64,000 nt of DNA, taken from positions 23,600,502-23,664,501 of the forward strand of contig NC_089591.1 of the NCBI RefSeq assembly GCF_019320115.1, given 5' to 3'. Below are positions 25,960-38,634 of the stretch, piece after piece. The translations under genes were made by a program, and so were the position numbers. The DNA comes from Miscanthus floridulus (Eukaryota; Streptophyta; Magnoliopsida; Poales; Poaceae). Within the stretch, counting starts at the first letter, position 1. Every line of letters starts with the position of its first letter. The notes beneath the pieces were generated by a model, which saw only the letters and a list, made by a program, of their open reading frames with translations, had not been told where the DNA came from and made no database searches.

Positions 25960-27374
25960 TTCATCATGTCGCATAGTCTATAGGACCCTGGTCGGGTGAC
26001 TACCTTGATGATGAAGGGGCCCTCCCAAGGTGAGGAGAGCTTGTGCATCCCATCTGTCTTCTATTTCCTATGGAGTACTAAGTCTCCGACCACAAAGAAT
26101 CTATCATTGACATTACGGTTGTAGTATCCTTGTAAGCCATCAAGGTATTTTGTCGTCCACACAAAGGTGACCAGACGTTCCACTTCTTAGTTGTCCACTT
26201 CAATGAGCCAAGCTTGGTCGGAGTTTTCCTCATTGTAATTCTCTACCCAGGTGCTCAGAAGGCGACGTTAGCAGGCATTACAACCTCAAAGCCAAAAACC
26301 ATGAAGTATGGGGGGATGTCAGTGTTGCGACTGGGCTGGATCCTTAGTCCCCAGACCACAGTTGGTAGTTCCTTGAGCCATTTGCTTGGGTGTTTCTGTT
26401 CCTTCTCATAGAGTCACTTCTTCAATATGTTTAGGATCATACCGTTGGTGTGCTCGACTTGGCCATTGGCCCTTGGGTGTGCCATGGAGACATACTTGAC
26501 TGAGATGCATCTTTTGTCGCAGAAATCCTAGAAGTTGCTACCAGTGAACATGGACCCCAGGTCTATGATGATACTGTTTGGCAGGCCAAACCAGTGAATG
26601 ATGTCGTCAAGCAGCTCGACTGCTTTCTTCGTAGTAGCTTGAACCTAGGGTTTGTATTTAATCCACGTGGAGAATTTGTTGATGTAGATGTAGACCTAGT
26701 GGAAATGTCCTGGCACGAGCTTGAATGGCCCAATCATATCTAGTCCCCAGCATGCAGAAGGCTATGATGTAGGAATTGTTTGCAAGGCCTGAGCTAGGAC
26801 GTGGATTTGTTTAGCGAAAAACTGACAGTTCTCACATTGGTGAACGAATGCTTCAGCATCAGCTATGGCTGAGGGCTAATAAAAACCAAATCAGAAAGCC
26901 TTTCAGACCAGTGTTCTAAAGGCCGCATGGTTGCCGCAGGTGTCGGCGTTGATCTCCTTGAGTATGTTCTCGCCTTCTTCCATGAAGACACACTTCTAGA
27001 GTAGCTCCCCTTTGGTGTTTTTGTGGTACAACTTCTCTTCAACTAGGACGTATTGCTTACTATGGCGGGTAAGGTGTTCTCTCTCTATGTTGTCGAACAG
27101 GACGTCTATAGTGGTGAGGTATTTGGTGAAAGGTTCCCTCCAATCACTGCTTGGCCTAGGGACCGCTGCGACTATTTGCTCGACAGGTGTTTTTTCTTCA
27201 ACGCCTTCTTGTTCCTACTTGATGGAAGGGGCCACAAGGTCCTAGACTAACACTATGGCTAGAACTTCAACCCAGGTTGATCCTATCTTTCATAGCTCAT
27301 CGTTTGCTTGATTATTGGCCTGGACCACGTGGTGGTATTCGATGCCATAAAATTTGTCTTCTAACTGTCTTATC
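25960..27374 (-). pseudogene. pol 3' part of the Tat element: end of RNase H and integrase
   Basis: Reading minus from 27374, the frame starts in the end of the archaeal-type RNase H region (IRQLEDKFYGIEYHHV ...). A zinc-binding stretch (H..CENCQFF) follows near 26830, and then the integrase catalytic core. The core shows LDMIGPFK (first Asp) near 26745, DLGSMFTG (second Asp) near 26555 and ANGQVEHTNG (the catalytic Glu region) near 26455. The conserved WLKELPTVVWGLR segment is near 26370. Multiple TAG/TGA stops are present. The upstream part of this same gene is at 40092-40406, separated by the SIRE insertion. Confidence 0.8.
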
Positions 27375-27379
27375 GCAGC

Positions 27380-28864
27380 TGAAAGCATATAGGCCCCTAG
27401 TTGGGTTTCTGTGATTAATGACCATACGTGATTACTGTGACTAATGTGTGTTTTGCAGAGGCAATTAAGTTAGGTCATGGTAATGGAGATCGATTGGGCT
27501 ATCATGGTGGTCATGCCCCTACGATGGAAATCGTTTTGGTTTTCAAAGGATGGATGACAAGGTTAAGGATGGACTAGTTCTTAGTGTTGATTGGAGTTGA
27601 AGAGACACTTAGAGTAGTTTAGGACTTTGTTTTTCCTTTGGCCATAATATTAAGGGGCGTATGGATGGGTAGCTTGACCTAGGTGAGTCTAGTGAGTTAG
27701 GTGTGGTGCACACTTGCTAAATCTAGCACTAGGTAGCTCCTAAAAAGCCCTTAGATCCATTAGAGCAAACTTCATTCACATATGATCGAGAGTCAAAAGT
27801 GAATGGAGGGTCAAATACTGACCGAACGCTGGCTCTAGGGTGAACGGATGCTGGCGCAGAGTCTGGTTAGTTCATTTGATCAAGGTGAAATCGTCTGGTG
27901 CGACCGGACGCAGAGAGGTGAAGTGACCGGACACTGTGTCCCAGCATCCGGTCGACTCCAGTAAGGTTCCAGAGAGGGAAAATCATGGCCAGACGCATCC
28001 AGTCAGTGTTGACTGGACAGTGTCTAGCGTCCGATCACAACTTAAACACTAGAGTTCAGGGAGAACTGACCGAAGCGTCTGGTCAACATGACCGGAGCGT
28101 CCGGTCACCCCACAGAGGCACATAATGGTTCATTTTTCAGCCATGGTTATAAATACTTCCTCCATTCGTGTGTGGGGGTACTTTTGCTCATTCCAACAAC
28201 TGAGAAACACCTTTGAGAGTGCCAAGAAGAGCAATGTCCTAGTGAGGTGATTGAGATTTGAGAATCCCAAAGAGAGCCCTCATTAGTGAAAGCAAGAGTA
28301 GCAAAGTGTGCATCCACCCTTCTCATTAGGCTTGTCATAGTCAAGTGAGAGTTCGTGCTTGTTACTCTTGGTGATCGCTATCACCTAGACGGCTTGGTGG
28401 TGATTGGGAGCCTGGTGATCATCCGGTGGAGCTTATGGATGACCCAACTCAAGTTGTGAGCGGTTGTGGGTGATTCACCACGATAGAGTGTCAAAGAATC
28501 AACCCTTAGAGAGCACTTGATCCTTGCATAGATCAAGGGGGAGCTACACCCTTGCGTGGGTGCTCCAACGAGGACTAGTGGGGAGTGGCGACTCTCTGAT
28601 ACCTTAGCAAACTATCACCGTGTTCCTCCTTCTCTCTCCACTTTGAGCATTTACTTTGAGCAATTCAATTCTTGTCATTTACATTCATAGAATTGCCATG
28701 CTAGAGTAGGATTGGAACATAGGTTGCTAAACTTTTGTGCGGTAGATCAATAGAAACACTTTCTAGGCACAAGAGGTTAATTGGGCTAACCGTAGGACTT
28801 AATTATTGTAAAGAAATTTAGAATTAGCCCAATTCACCCCCTCTTGGGCATCTTGATCCTTTCA
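27380..28864 (+). repeat. 5' LTR of the SIRE element
   Basis: The 1485-bp LTR is bounded by TG and CA. It includes a cluster of short CCGGACGC-like / GCGTCCGGTCA units on both strands (27830-28115), described separately. It is followed after two bases by the primer binding site. Confidence 0.93.
28148..28155 (+). promoter_or_regulatory. TATA box in the SIRE 5' LTR
   Basis: TATAAATA lies about 770 bp into the LTR, directly after the CCGGAC motif cluster. The 3' LTR has TATAAATA at the matching place near 39370. Confidence 0.5.
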
Positions 28865-28866
28865 AT

Positions 28867-28878
28867 TGGTATTAGAGC
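28867..28878 (+). other. primer binding site (initiator Met-tRNA) of SIRE
   Basis: TGGTATTAGAGC differs at one base from TGGTATCAGAGC, the sequence complementary to the 3' end of plant initiator tRNA-Met. It starts 2 bp after the LTR. Confidence 0.85.
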
Positions 28879-28917
28879 CTCGTGCTCACGTATTTAGGCT
28901 TAACCGCCTAGAGAAAG

Positions 28918-30957
28918 ATGTCTCACGGGGATGGACTGCCTCCTATCTTTGTGGGGGATGATTTTCCATTTTGGAAAATCCACATGGAGGCGTATCTAGA
29001 AGCTTTAGATGTTGGTATACTTAGAGCCGCCTCACAAGGCTTCCCAAAACTTTGGGATGCTACACACCTACAAGGCGATGAGGTGAATTACGAAAAATGG
29101 AATGCAAAGGCTTGAAACACCATCTTTAGAGGCCTTTGTAAAGATGTGTTCAACCTGGTGAGGAACCACAAAGACGCCCATGCACTATGGTCAGACATTT
29201 GTGCGCTCCATGAGGGAACAAAGAGTGAGCGTGAGGAACACTATCATCTTGTCATGAAAAATCTTAACTCTTTCGAGATGCTTCCTAAAGAATGTGCTAA
29301 TGAAATGTACTCACGCTTGAATGTTCTTGTAGTGGAAGTCAATAGGCTTGGACTCACTCAAATGCAACCATCCGATGTTGTAAGAAAGATCTTGAATGTC
29401 CTCCCCATTGACAAATATGGGCATATTGTGACCGTGCTTCATCAAGGTGATCTTTCCACTGCTACACCGACACAAATCTTGGGAAAGATCAATGCTCATG
29501 AGATGTACATGCACATCACACCACAAGATGGCTCATCCTCTACTAAGAAGAAAGAAAAAGACTTAGCATTCAAAGCTAGCCAAGAGAAGGGCAAAGCAAG
29601 GCTTGAGTATGAGAGCTCAAGTGACGATGAAGTTGATGATGCAAGCCTTGCTCTCATGGTGAAAAGAACCGCTAAGATGCTAAAGAAGCTCAACAAGAGT
29701 GGCATCAAGTTCGATGGTAAGAAGAAGAAGTTCTTCACAAGCTCTAGAAGGAAGCCAATCTCGGAGATGGATTGCTATAATTGTGGAGAACTTGGTCATC
29801 TAGCACATCAATGCACAAAGCCCAAGAAAGACAAGTACAAGAACAAGTACAAAAGCAAGAAAGATGACTCAAGCAATGAAGAAGAAGACGACAAGAAGAA
29901 AAACAAGCCATACAAGAAGAGAGATGGCAAGAAGGACTTCCACAAGAAGAAGAAAAGTGGAAAGGCATACATCATCAGTGATTGGCTCATGGACATTGAT
30001 TCATCAAGTTGCTCATCTGATGATGATAGTGATAATAAGAAGGTGGCCGCCATTGTGATTTACTCCTCATCATCTTCACCAACACCACCGCTATCATCCT
30101 CTACACACCTATGCCTTATGGCCAAGGGTGAACGAAAGGTATCAAATGATGATGATAGTAGTAGTGATGATCATGCTAACAATGATGATAGTGATAGTGA
30201 TAGTGAGGATGATGAATTTGAATCACCTTCATATGATGAACTTGTTAAATTGCTAAACAAATATACTAGAATCATTAGAAAGACTAGGGCTAAGAATGAC
30301 AAGCTAGAAGCTAAGAATGATTTTCTTTTAGCTAAATGTGATGTAGCCGAAAAGGCTAGTGTTGAGCTTAGAGAAGCAAATGATGCTATATCATCCAAAC
30401 TCAAGGAGCTCAAATCTTCAAAGAAAGAGCTTAAAGAAAAACATGATAAACTTGAGAGGATACACAATGAGCTCATCACTAGCCACAATAAGCTAAAAGA
30501 AGAATATACTACTCTTAAGATTAATCATGGTAATCTTGTCATTGCTCAAGAATTTCTATCCAATGAGCCACATGATGCTACTAACAATGTTGTTAAAATT
30601 GATATAGCTACAACATGCGATGATTTGATCATTGAGAGCATTGAGCAAAGTTCTAGTAGCAAGGGCAAGCAAGTGGTTGAGGCCAATGATTATGATGAGT
30701 TTCTCAAGCTCAAGAATGACAATGAAAAGCTCAAGAAAGATCTTGAAGAGATCAAAAGCTACAACACTATTGTGCTAGAAACTCTTGATCATGATAGTCA
30801 TTTGACTCTTGAGAATGAGAAGCTCAAAGAAGAGAACAAGAAGCTCAAGGAAGAGAAAAATAATGATGCTCTCAAGGAAGAGAACAAGAAGCTCAAGTTG
30901 GAGAAAGAGCATCTCAATATTGGATTGAGCAAGTTCATAAGAGGCAAACATCTTTAA
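28918..30957 (+). pseudogene. gag of the SIRE element, one early stop
   Basis: ATG at 28918 starts MSHGDGLPPIFVGDDFPFWK, a typical copia gag N-terminus. A TGA at 29114 breaks the frame, which then continues unbroken from 29117 to a TAA at 30955. A UBN2-type gag region is followed by a zinc knuckle, CYNCGELGHLAHQC, at about 29773-29814. Next come Lys/Asp/Ser-rich low-complexity stretches and a long heptad-like coiled coil (about 30260-30930, with repeated KLKEENKKLK units). Gag forms the particle and the knuckle binds RNA. A second knuckle reading (CGQEGHFAHDC) lies beyond the stop at about 31084-31119. The single early stop and the terminal stop make the copy probably defective unless read through. 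Confidence 0.88.
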
Positions 30958-31151
30958 AGTGAGCTACTAATGAACACCGTCATAAAGATGAATAGAAGTG
31001 GCATTAGGTACTTGGCAAACCAAGAGAAGAAGGCTCAAGCTCAACAACAACACAAGTCAAAGCCAAAGCCAAAGAGGTGTTTTTAGTGTGGACAAGAAGG
31101 CCATTTTGCCCATGACTGCCAAACTCCACCACCACAACCCTTGCCCAAGCA

Positions 31152-34100
31152 TTTGGAGATAATTCTAAGGGCAAGGTTAAAGGATTGGGCAAAGTGGCAA
31201 TATCAAATGATCATTCTATCGCAAATGTGCTATATGTTGCTTCATTGAGCTTCAACTTGCTATCCGTTGGACAATTGTGTGATCTTGGCTTCCAATGCTT
31301 GTTCACCGAGAAGGAAGTTGTTGTATCTAAGAAGGATGATGATCAAGTGATATTCAAAGGATTTAGATACAACAACCTATATCTAGTGGACTTCACCTCC
31401 GAAGATGCTAACTTGAAGACCTACCTATTCACCAAAACAACACTTGGGTGGCTATGGCATAGAAGACTTGCTCATGTTGGGATGAGCTCACTCAAGAAGC
31501 TAATAAAGGATGATTTGGTGAGAGGGTTGAAGGATGTGAAGTTTGAGAAGGACAAGCTTTGTAGTGCATGTCAAGCCAGCAAGCAAGTTGCAAATACTCA
31601 TCCAACAAAAGCTTTTATGTCAACCACAAGAGTGCTAGAACTCTTTCACATGTACTTATTTGGACCAACAACATACAAGAGTTTGGGAGGAAATCTTTAT
31701 TGTCTTGTGATTGTTGATGACTATTCAAGATACACATGGGTATTCTTCCTTCATGACAAATCTGAAGTTGCATCTTGCTTCAAGAAGTTTGCCAAGATAG
31801 CACAAAATGAGTTTGAAGTGAAGCTAAAGAAGATAAGAAGTGACAATGGGAAAGAATTTGATAATACAAACATAGAAGCCTATTGTGATGAAGTTGGGAT
31901 CAAGCATGAAGTCTCCGCAACATATACTCCTCAACAAAATGGTGTAGTTGAGAGAAAGAACCGGACATTGATCACTCTTGCAAGAACAATGCTAGATGAG
32001 TACAACACTCCCGAAGCTCTATGGGCAGAAGCTATCAACACCACATGCTATGCATCCAACCGCCTATTCCTTCAAAAGTCTCTTGGCAAGACACCTTATG
32101 AGTTGCTCAATGGGAAGAAGTCAGACGTCTCTTTCTTTAGGGTGTTTGGTTACAAATGCTACATCTACAAGAAGCGGCAACACCTAGTAAAGTTTCAAAG
32201 ACATTGTGATATTGGTCTTCTTGTAGGTTACTCATCAAAGTCCAAAGCATATAGAGTATTTAATCCTGTCACCAGCTTGGTTGAAGAAACATATGACGTG
32301 GAATTTGATGAATCTAATGGCTTCCAAGGAGCACATGAGAATCTTGATGATATAGGTGATGAACCATTGAGGGAGGCTATGAAGAACATTCTGGTTGGAG
32401 ACATCAAGCCTAAAGATGATGAAGATGATGTACAAGTAATTGATACACCTTCTTCATCAAATGTGCCCCAAGATGGTGATAAAGATGGGAGAGTAGAAAA
32501 TGAAGACACTCATGTCTCCCATGATCAAATGGTGGTACAAGCACAAGATGTTGATGCTCCACAACCTCCTCCTCAAGTGGTCAATAGAAGAAACACACCT
32601 CTACTACAAGATCTCATCATAGAGAGTCCATCAAAGGGAGTAATGACTCGCTCACAAAAACTTGCTTCATTTATTGCACATCACTCTTTTGTCTCTTGCT
32701 TTGAGCCTACTAAGGTAGAAGAAGCTCTTCAAGATCCGGATTGGATAAATGCCATGCATGAAGAGTTGAACAACTTCACCCGCAATAAAGTTTGGACTCT
32801 TGAAGAGCGGACAAAAGGTGCAAGAGTCATTGGAACAAAGTGGGTGTTCCGCAACAAGCAAGATGATCAAGGCGTAGTTGTGAGGAATAAGGCAAGACTA
32901 GTTGCAAAGGGGTTCTCTCAAGTTGAAGGTTTGGATTTTGGAGAGACATTTGCACTGGTTGCAAGACTAGAAGCCATCCATATCCTCCTTGCATATGCAT
33001 CACATCATGAAATGAAACTATATCAAATGGATGTGAAAAATACATTTTTAAATGGCTTTATTAATAAACTAGTCTATGTTGATCAACCTCTTGGGTTTGA
33101 AGACCCTAGATATCCTAATCATGTTTATATGTTGTCGAAGGCACTATATGGGCTTAAGCAAGCCCCAAGAGCTTGGTATGAGCGCCTTCGGGACTTCCTC
33201 ATTGAGAAGGGCTTCACCATTGGGAAGGTCGACACCACACTATTCACCAAGAAGCTTGATGGGCATATCTTCATTTGTCAAGTGTATGTTGATGATATTA
33301 TCTTTGGATCATCAAATGAAGATTCTTGCAAAGAGTTTGGTGAATTGATGTCGAAAGAGTTTGAGATGTCAATGATTAGAGAGCTTACATTCTTTCTTGG
33401 TTTTCAAGTCAAGCAAATGAGAGAAGGGATTTTCATCTCTCAAGAGAAATATACAAATGATCTTCTCAAGAGATTCAAGATGGATGAATGTGAGCCAATC
33501 AAGACACCAATGCCAACTAATGGATATCTCAACCTAGATGAGGGAGGTAACACGGTTGATCAAACTCTTTACCGCTCTATGATTGGTAGTTTGCTATATT
33601 TAACCACATCTAGGCCCGACATCAAGTTTAGTGTGTGTATGTGTGCTAGATTTCAAGCTAATCCTAAGGAAACTCATTTGATTACCATTAAAAGAATCCT
33701 TAGGTATCTTAAGCACACACCAAGCATTGGCCTTTGGTATCCCAAAGGAGCTATATTTGAATTAGTTGGCTATTTCGATTTGGACTATGCTGGTTGCAAA
33801 GTTGATAGAAAAAGCACATCTAGAGGGTGTCATTTGCTTGGTAGATCACTTGTGTCTTGGTCCTCCAAGAAACAAAATAGTGTGGCTTTGTCCACCGCCA
33901 AAGCGGAATACATTGCCGCGGGTGCTTGTTGTGCACAAATTCTTTATATGAAACAAACTTTGCTAGACTATGGTATAGTTCTAGAAAAAGTACCTCTTTT
34001 GTGCGACAATGAAAGTATGGTAAAACTTGCAAATAATCCGGTTCAACACTCTCGCACTAAGCACATAGATATCCACCATCACTTTCTTAGAGATCATATT

Positions 34101-34199
34101 GCAAAGAATGATATTTCATTAGAAGGTGTAAGGACCGAGGATCAATTGGCGGATATCTTCACTAAACCGCTAGATGAGGCGACTTTTTGTCGATTGTAG
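31152..34199 (+). pseudogene. pol of the SIRE element: integrase, RT, RNase H; protease missing
   Basis: An unbroken frame runs from about 31152 to the TAG at 34197, with 1004 codons from the ATG at 31185. It starts at a GDNSKGK segment that normally lies just after the protease. The GAG-pre-integrase region (LWHRRLAHVGMSSLKKL ... CSACQASK) is at 31450-31590. The integrase triad is visible at VDDYSRYTW, SDNGKEF and QQNGVVERKN. RT carries YVDDIIFGSS near 33290. RNase H ends with ALSTAKAEYIAA near 33890. The aspartic protease with its DSG motif is absent: sequence passes directly from just after the second zinc knuckle to the post-protease segment. This intact tail is unusual next to the decayed neighbours, but the protein could not be processed by its own protease. 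The ATG at 31185 is probably not a native start. Confidence 0.88.
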
Positions 34200-35741
34200 A
34201 ATGAGCTTAATGTTCTTGATTTTAGTAACTTCACTAAAAATGAACTTGTGTTGTTCCTTGCATTGCATTGTAATATACAACATGTTTAATTTTTGGTAAT
34301 ACATATAGGTCTTTCTAACATGGTTAAGATAACCGCCGTAAAGTGTGTGAAGAAGCTTAACCTTGGATCAAACTTGACAAGCAACTAGATTTACCTTAAA
34401 GTATTACATTGCATATGCATGAATGTTGTTTTGTCGTTTATCTTTAATTGCCCTCTTATTGCCTATTTTCCTAAAAAGAATTATAGCCTAAGCAAAAATA
34501 TTTTGAAAAATAGAGGGTTTGAGAGAGGTCACTCACATCAGTCCCAATTGGTGTTTATTTGGATCTTATTGAAGTTGGGACTTGATTGGGAATAGGCAGC
34601 ATGAAGGACTTTGAAGATTTGCTGGAAAAAGAGTGACCAGACGCTGCACCGGACTCTGAAGTACAGTGTCCGGTCAGTTCACAGGAGGTGAACCTATTGC
34701 GATGGAGTGACCAGACTCTGTTGTTCAGTGTCTGGTTAGATGGTGGTTCAGCATCTGGTCAATCGAAGACGAAGGACACTGCTTGCACCAGACTCTGGCT
34801 GCGTCCGATCGGTGTTCACCGGACGTATTTGGTCACAATTCCAAGGGTTTTGGACCTCTTTGGAATCAACCGGACGCTGGGTCGCAGCGTCCGGTCGCTG
34901 CCACCAGAGCATCCGGTCAATAGGGAACGTGCGGTTTCTGGACTTTTCTCTATTTCCTTTTCTAATCCATCGGGGGCCACCATAAATCATGTCGTGTCGA
35001 GACCTAAAGCCACATACACCGTCATCGCTGCCACGCCTCCATCGCTCGAACCCTAGCCACCGAATCCACGCTAGCGCCGTCGCCCGCTACGTCACCTCCC
35101 GCGCTGTCGTGCTCCACCATTGCCTATCTGTAGCCACTCCCCATTCGCGCCAGTGCCCACACACCACCATGCCGCACCGCACCTCCTCGAGCCCACGCGC
35201 CACTGTATGCTCCATGCGTCGCGCTGCCAACAGCAATTTCACGTCGTGCCCTAGCTCCACCATCCACGCACCAGCACCGTCACTAGACTCACCGGAACCC
35301 TAGCTGTCCTCCACGCCATGCAGCATTGCTCCAGTGCCTACATTGGATCTTCCCTACCGCCTTCATGAGCATCTCTAGTGCCCACATTAGATCTCCATGG
35401 CCGATCCACGCCGACCAACGCACCCTAACCCGAGGATTCCCAGTGGTTCCCCATGTGTTGTTCCTCTTCTCATCAATTCGTCGGCTCATCAGGTTGTAAG
35501 CCCTCATTTCAATTCCGTACCTATTGCTTGCTTCTTAGGGTTTCATATCTCTAGATATGTTGTAATTATTTATAAATCCAATATATTCTAACATGCACCG
35601 AGTCAGTGTTTCTAAGGTCTCAGTGGCAGTTGACAGTCAACTCGGGGCCAAGCTTGCAAGTACGGATCGAGGCCAAGCCTTGGAAGTGACAGTTGACAGT
35701 TGATCTTTGTCAGCGGCAGTTATTCTTTTTAGATCCATCAG
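34200..35741 (+). other. SIRE spacer between pol and the env-position ORF
   Basis: There is no supported gene. A cluster of CCGGAC-type motifs lies at 34630-34925, similar to those in the LTRs. After it comes a GC-rich stretch (34980-35330) and then the start of the next broken ORF. Confidence 0.6.
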
Positions 35742-38268
35742 ATGGATCATGTCAGGAATGTCAGAGGTGGTCCCGGTGATGAGGATCCGAGGCCCCTACC
35801 TCGCCAGCCTATAGATGCAAAAGGCAAGGCGAAGAAGAAGTTAGCGACAAAGAAGTGCAAGTACCCTAATGCAGATATAGCGAGAGCAGCCATAGTTGTA
35901 GAGGTCATAGAGCGCGTAGAGAGAGGAGGTGCTTGAAGTGGTATTGTTATTGCAGATCAGCTTTCTCCATCTATGAGGGCTGCACTTGAGCAGGTTGAGC
36001 GCCGTCATGGTGGTCTAGCTGGGACTGTCATGGTTGGAGGACAGTGTATGGCTATTGATGAGTCTCAGTCTTAGGGGGAGTCACAGCAGCAGCCACAGCC
36101 AACGGAGCAGACACAGGAGGGAGAGCATGCCGAGGAGACAAAGCAAGCACCTCAGCCATAGCTTCGCTGCTCTAGTCATACCCGTGCTCTAGTCACACCA
36201 AGGTTAGAGACACAGCGGAGGGGTTCTTGTTCACCGCCTAGACCATAGGGTCTGCCTCTAGTGACTCATCTAGATTTGAGGGCCGCCACGGCCAAGTAGA
36301 TGCAGCAGCTCAGATTTGTGGACTTTGAGTAGTGGTTCCTACCGAGGAGGGATGACTGAGCTCAGAGGGCTTCTACACACCACTGTAGGAAGATTTTTAT
36401 AATGCATATCTTAATAGTGGGGCTATATTCAGATCTCAGAGGGTGTGCAACATTAAGTCCATTGTAGCAGCAGCTGGAGAGCATATTTGTCCTTACTTAG
36501 TTTACCTGCCAGGGCTGACAGATTTACTTGAATAGACAGGCTTATATGTTCCATCTTGGGTCCATCAGTTCTATGCTATACTCTAGATTGACCCGCAGCA
36601 CAGATTCATTCACTTTGCTTTCAGAGGCAGAGATTATAGGCTAATGAGCTCTAGGGTCAGAGAGATACTCAGGCTTCAGGAGTAGCCCATCCGGCTTCAG
36701 GAGGTTTTCTATGGACAGACAGCGCCTCCTAGATGCCCTCATGGCGGTCTTGTGCCTCCTATAGATCTAGTCCGCCATTGCTTCATAGAGCCTTTTGGTG
36801 AGGGGTCGAGCAGGACACCCAGTGATCTCACTTCTACTGCTAGAGTGCTTGATGCTATTATGAGGAGGACACTGCTTCCGATGATGGGGTATTGCGAGGG
36901 CTTGACTCGCATATAGCTATGGTTATAGATAGTGTTTGATATTTGGGATCTCCTTCTATCAGAGATGGAGGATACTATTGTAGAGGGGTTCAGGGGTCAT
37001 AGGCAGCTGCCATATGCTCACTGGATTACATTCTTAATCCACCAGGTAGTTACTATGAGGCCATCTGAGATGCTAGTAGAGTATAGTGGTGCTACTACAG
37101 AGTTCCCTACATACAACATGACTCAGATGATTCGCCATAGTGTAGTGAGGACTCCTAGCCAGCCGCGCCGTCATCCAGAGGTGCTAGAGACTGCAGCCCA
37201 GTAGGATGAGACTATGAGGGGCATAGCAGCTACTGAGGAGGAGTAGTTAGATGCTCAACAGGAGGGGATGGTCGAGAGCGACCCCAGTGACAGCTCAGAC
37301 GAGGACTACCGTGATATCCCTCAGATGCCTCCACAATGACATGACTATGAGGCCGGTAGCTCTAGTTCAGCTCCACCTACACCACAGATAGACCCCGCTC
37401 TACTTGCCATACTTGAGCGGATGAGGCAGGATCAGGCTCACCAGGCTCAGGAGACTGCTGCTACTTTCGCACAGTTCCAGACTGGGCAGGATGAGTTCCA
37501 GTGACAGTAGCAGGCAATCCAGCAATAGCAGCAAGCTATACAGCAGTAGTAGTAGGCCATGCATCAACATCAGCTTCTCATGCAATAGCAGTTACTTTGG
37601 TTTATGCAACATGTTGTGACAGCTATTGGGGCTCCACCGCCATAGCCTTCGCCCCAGCTTGGTTAGCCTGCCACCACTTCTATGACTCTAGCTTTAGAGC
37701 CCAGTGGGCTTCAGAGTCAGGGACCTCCAGCGCCATAGTTTCCTTCACCTACAGAGCAGGTGTCCTAGTGGTTTGCTTCGCCAGTGCTAGCCCCACAATT
37801 CACTCCTCTTCATATGGGCTTTACTTTGCCTCAGAGTTTGTTAGTGCTCACCTTAGTTTCTAAGAGCCTTGGTGCTTCATTTAGTGAGTTTATAGGGCAT
37901 CCTACTCTGCTAGAGCTACATGTCTTAGGTCCTTCCACAGTTGCACCTATTATCGAGACTACAGAGACACTCCCTTCATTTGTTGCATCATCAAAGCAGA
38001 CAGTGCTAGTTATAGATCCGACCCAGACCACTTTAGCATCACTTCCAGCTACAGAGGGTCAAACTGCTCAGAGCTCTAGATCAGATGATGATGGCACATA
38101 GTTCCAACTCGATCCTCGTACCTCAGCGCCCGACTCGTCCGCTGCAGCACCGTCGACCGACCCTTAGGTTTTGGTGTTTGACGCCAAAGGGGGAGAGGGA
38201 TCGAGTATGTTAGACTTAGGGGGAGCGACTTAGGGGGAGCTTAGTATTCTATTTGGTTTTTATGTGTG
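35742..38268 (+). pseudogene. env-position ORF of SIRE, many TAG stops
   Basis: From ATG at 35742 (MDHVRNVRGGPGDEDPRP) one frame can be followed, with about twenty stops, to about 38268. It includes a basic N-terminal KGKAKKK region, a structured middle (IFVFDIWDLL..., 36900-37200) and a Gln-rich coiled-coil stretch (37400-37620). The Pro/Ser/Thr-rich tail ends in DPTQTT...SSRSDDDGT and a further segment to 38268. SIRE elements carry an extra ORF here, often called env-like on position alone. I see no clear signal peptide or membrane anchor. Most stops are TAG, and in the Gln-rich stretch they alternate with CAG, which suggests CAG to TAG change. Non-functional. Confidence 0.7.
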
Positions 38269-38619
38269 ATACATTATTATGCATTCGTGTGTTTACTTTT
38301 ACGCATCAAACTATATTTATGTGACAGTGATATCTACGTGATCGTGATATTTGACATGTGTGCTCTCTACTTTGAATCTTGTATATGTCATATCACATGT
38401 GTTATGCTCATTTGCTTTGCTTCCGCGTTTAACTCCGATGCAAATGAGCTTTATTACTTGTACTCATGCTTATTTCATACCTTTGGAGTACATTATGTTG
38501 GCTTAGGTCATATAAGCTTGCCTAACTCTTTTGTTCTTATTGACAAAAGCTTATGTGATCCAAGCATGTTAAAAACCTCAACTCTTTCACATACTCGAGG
38601 AGGTATTGTCATCAATCAC

Positions 38620-38634
38620 CAAAAAGGGGGAGAT
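38620..38634 (+). other. polypurine tract of SIRE
   Basis: CAAAAAGGGGGAGAT directly precedes the TGAAAGCAT start of the 3' LTR. This matches the usual copia polypurine tract position. Confidence 0.8.

Noticed and set aside
27830..28115. CCGGAC clusters considered as CRISPR-like or satellite array
   Set aside because: Spacing is irregular, units are degenerate and on both strands, and the context is an LTR of a plant retroelement.
29744..30488. Minus ORFs rich in Ser/Leu/Phe opposite SIRE gag
   Set aside because: They are antisense of Lys/Glu-rich coiled coil and Asp/Ser-rich sequence of the real gag frame.
37400..38101. ORFs at 37501-37863 and 37784-38101 as separate genes
   Set aside because: They are other-frame or partial readings of the broken env-position ORF of SIRE.
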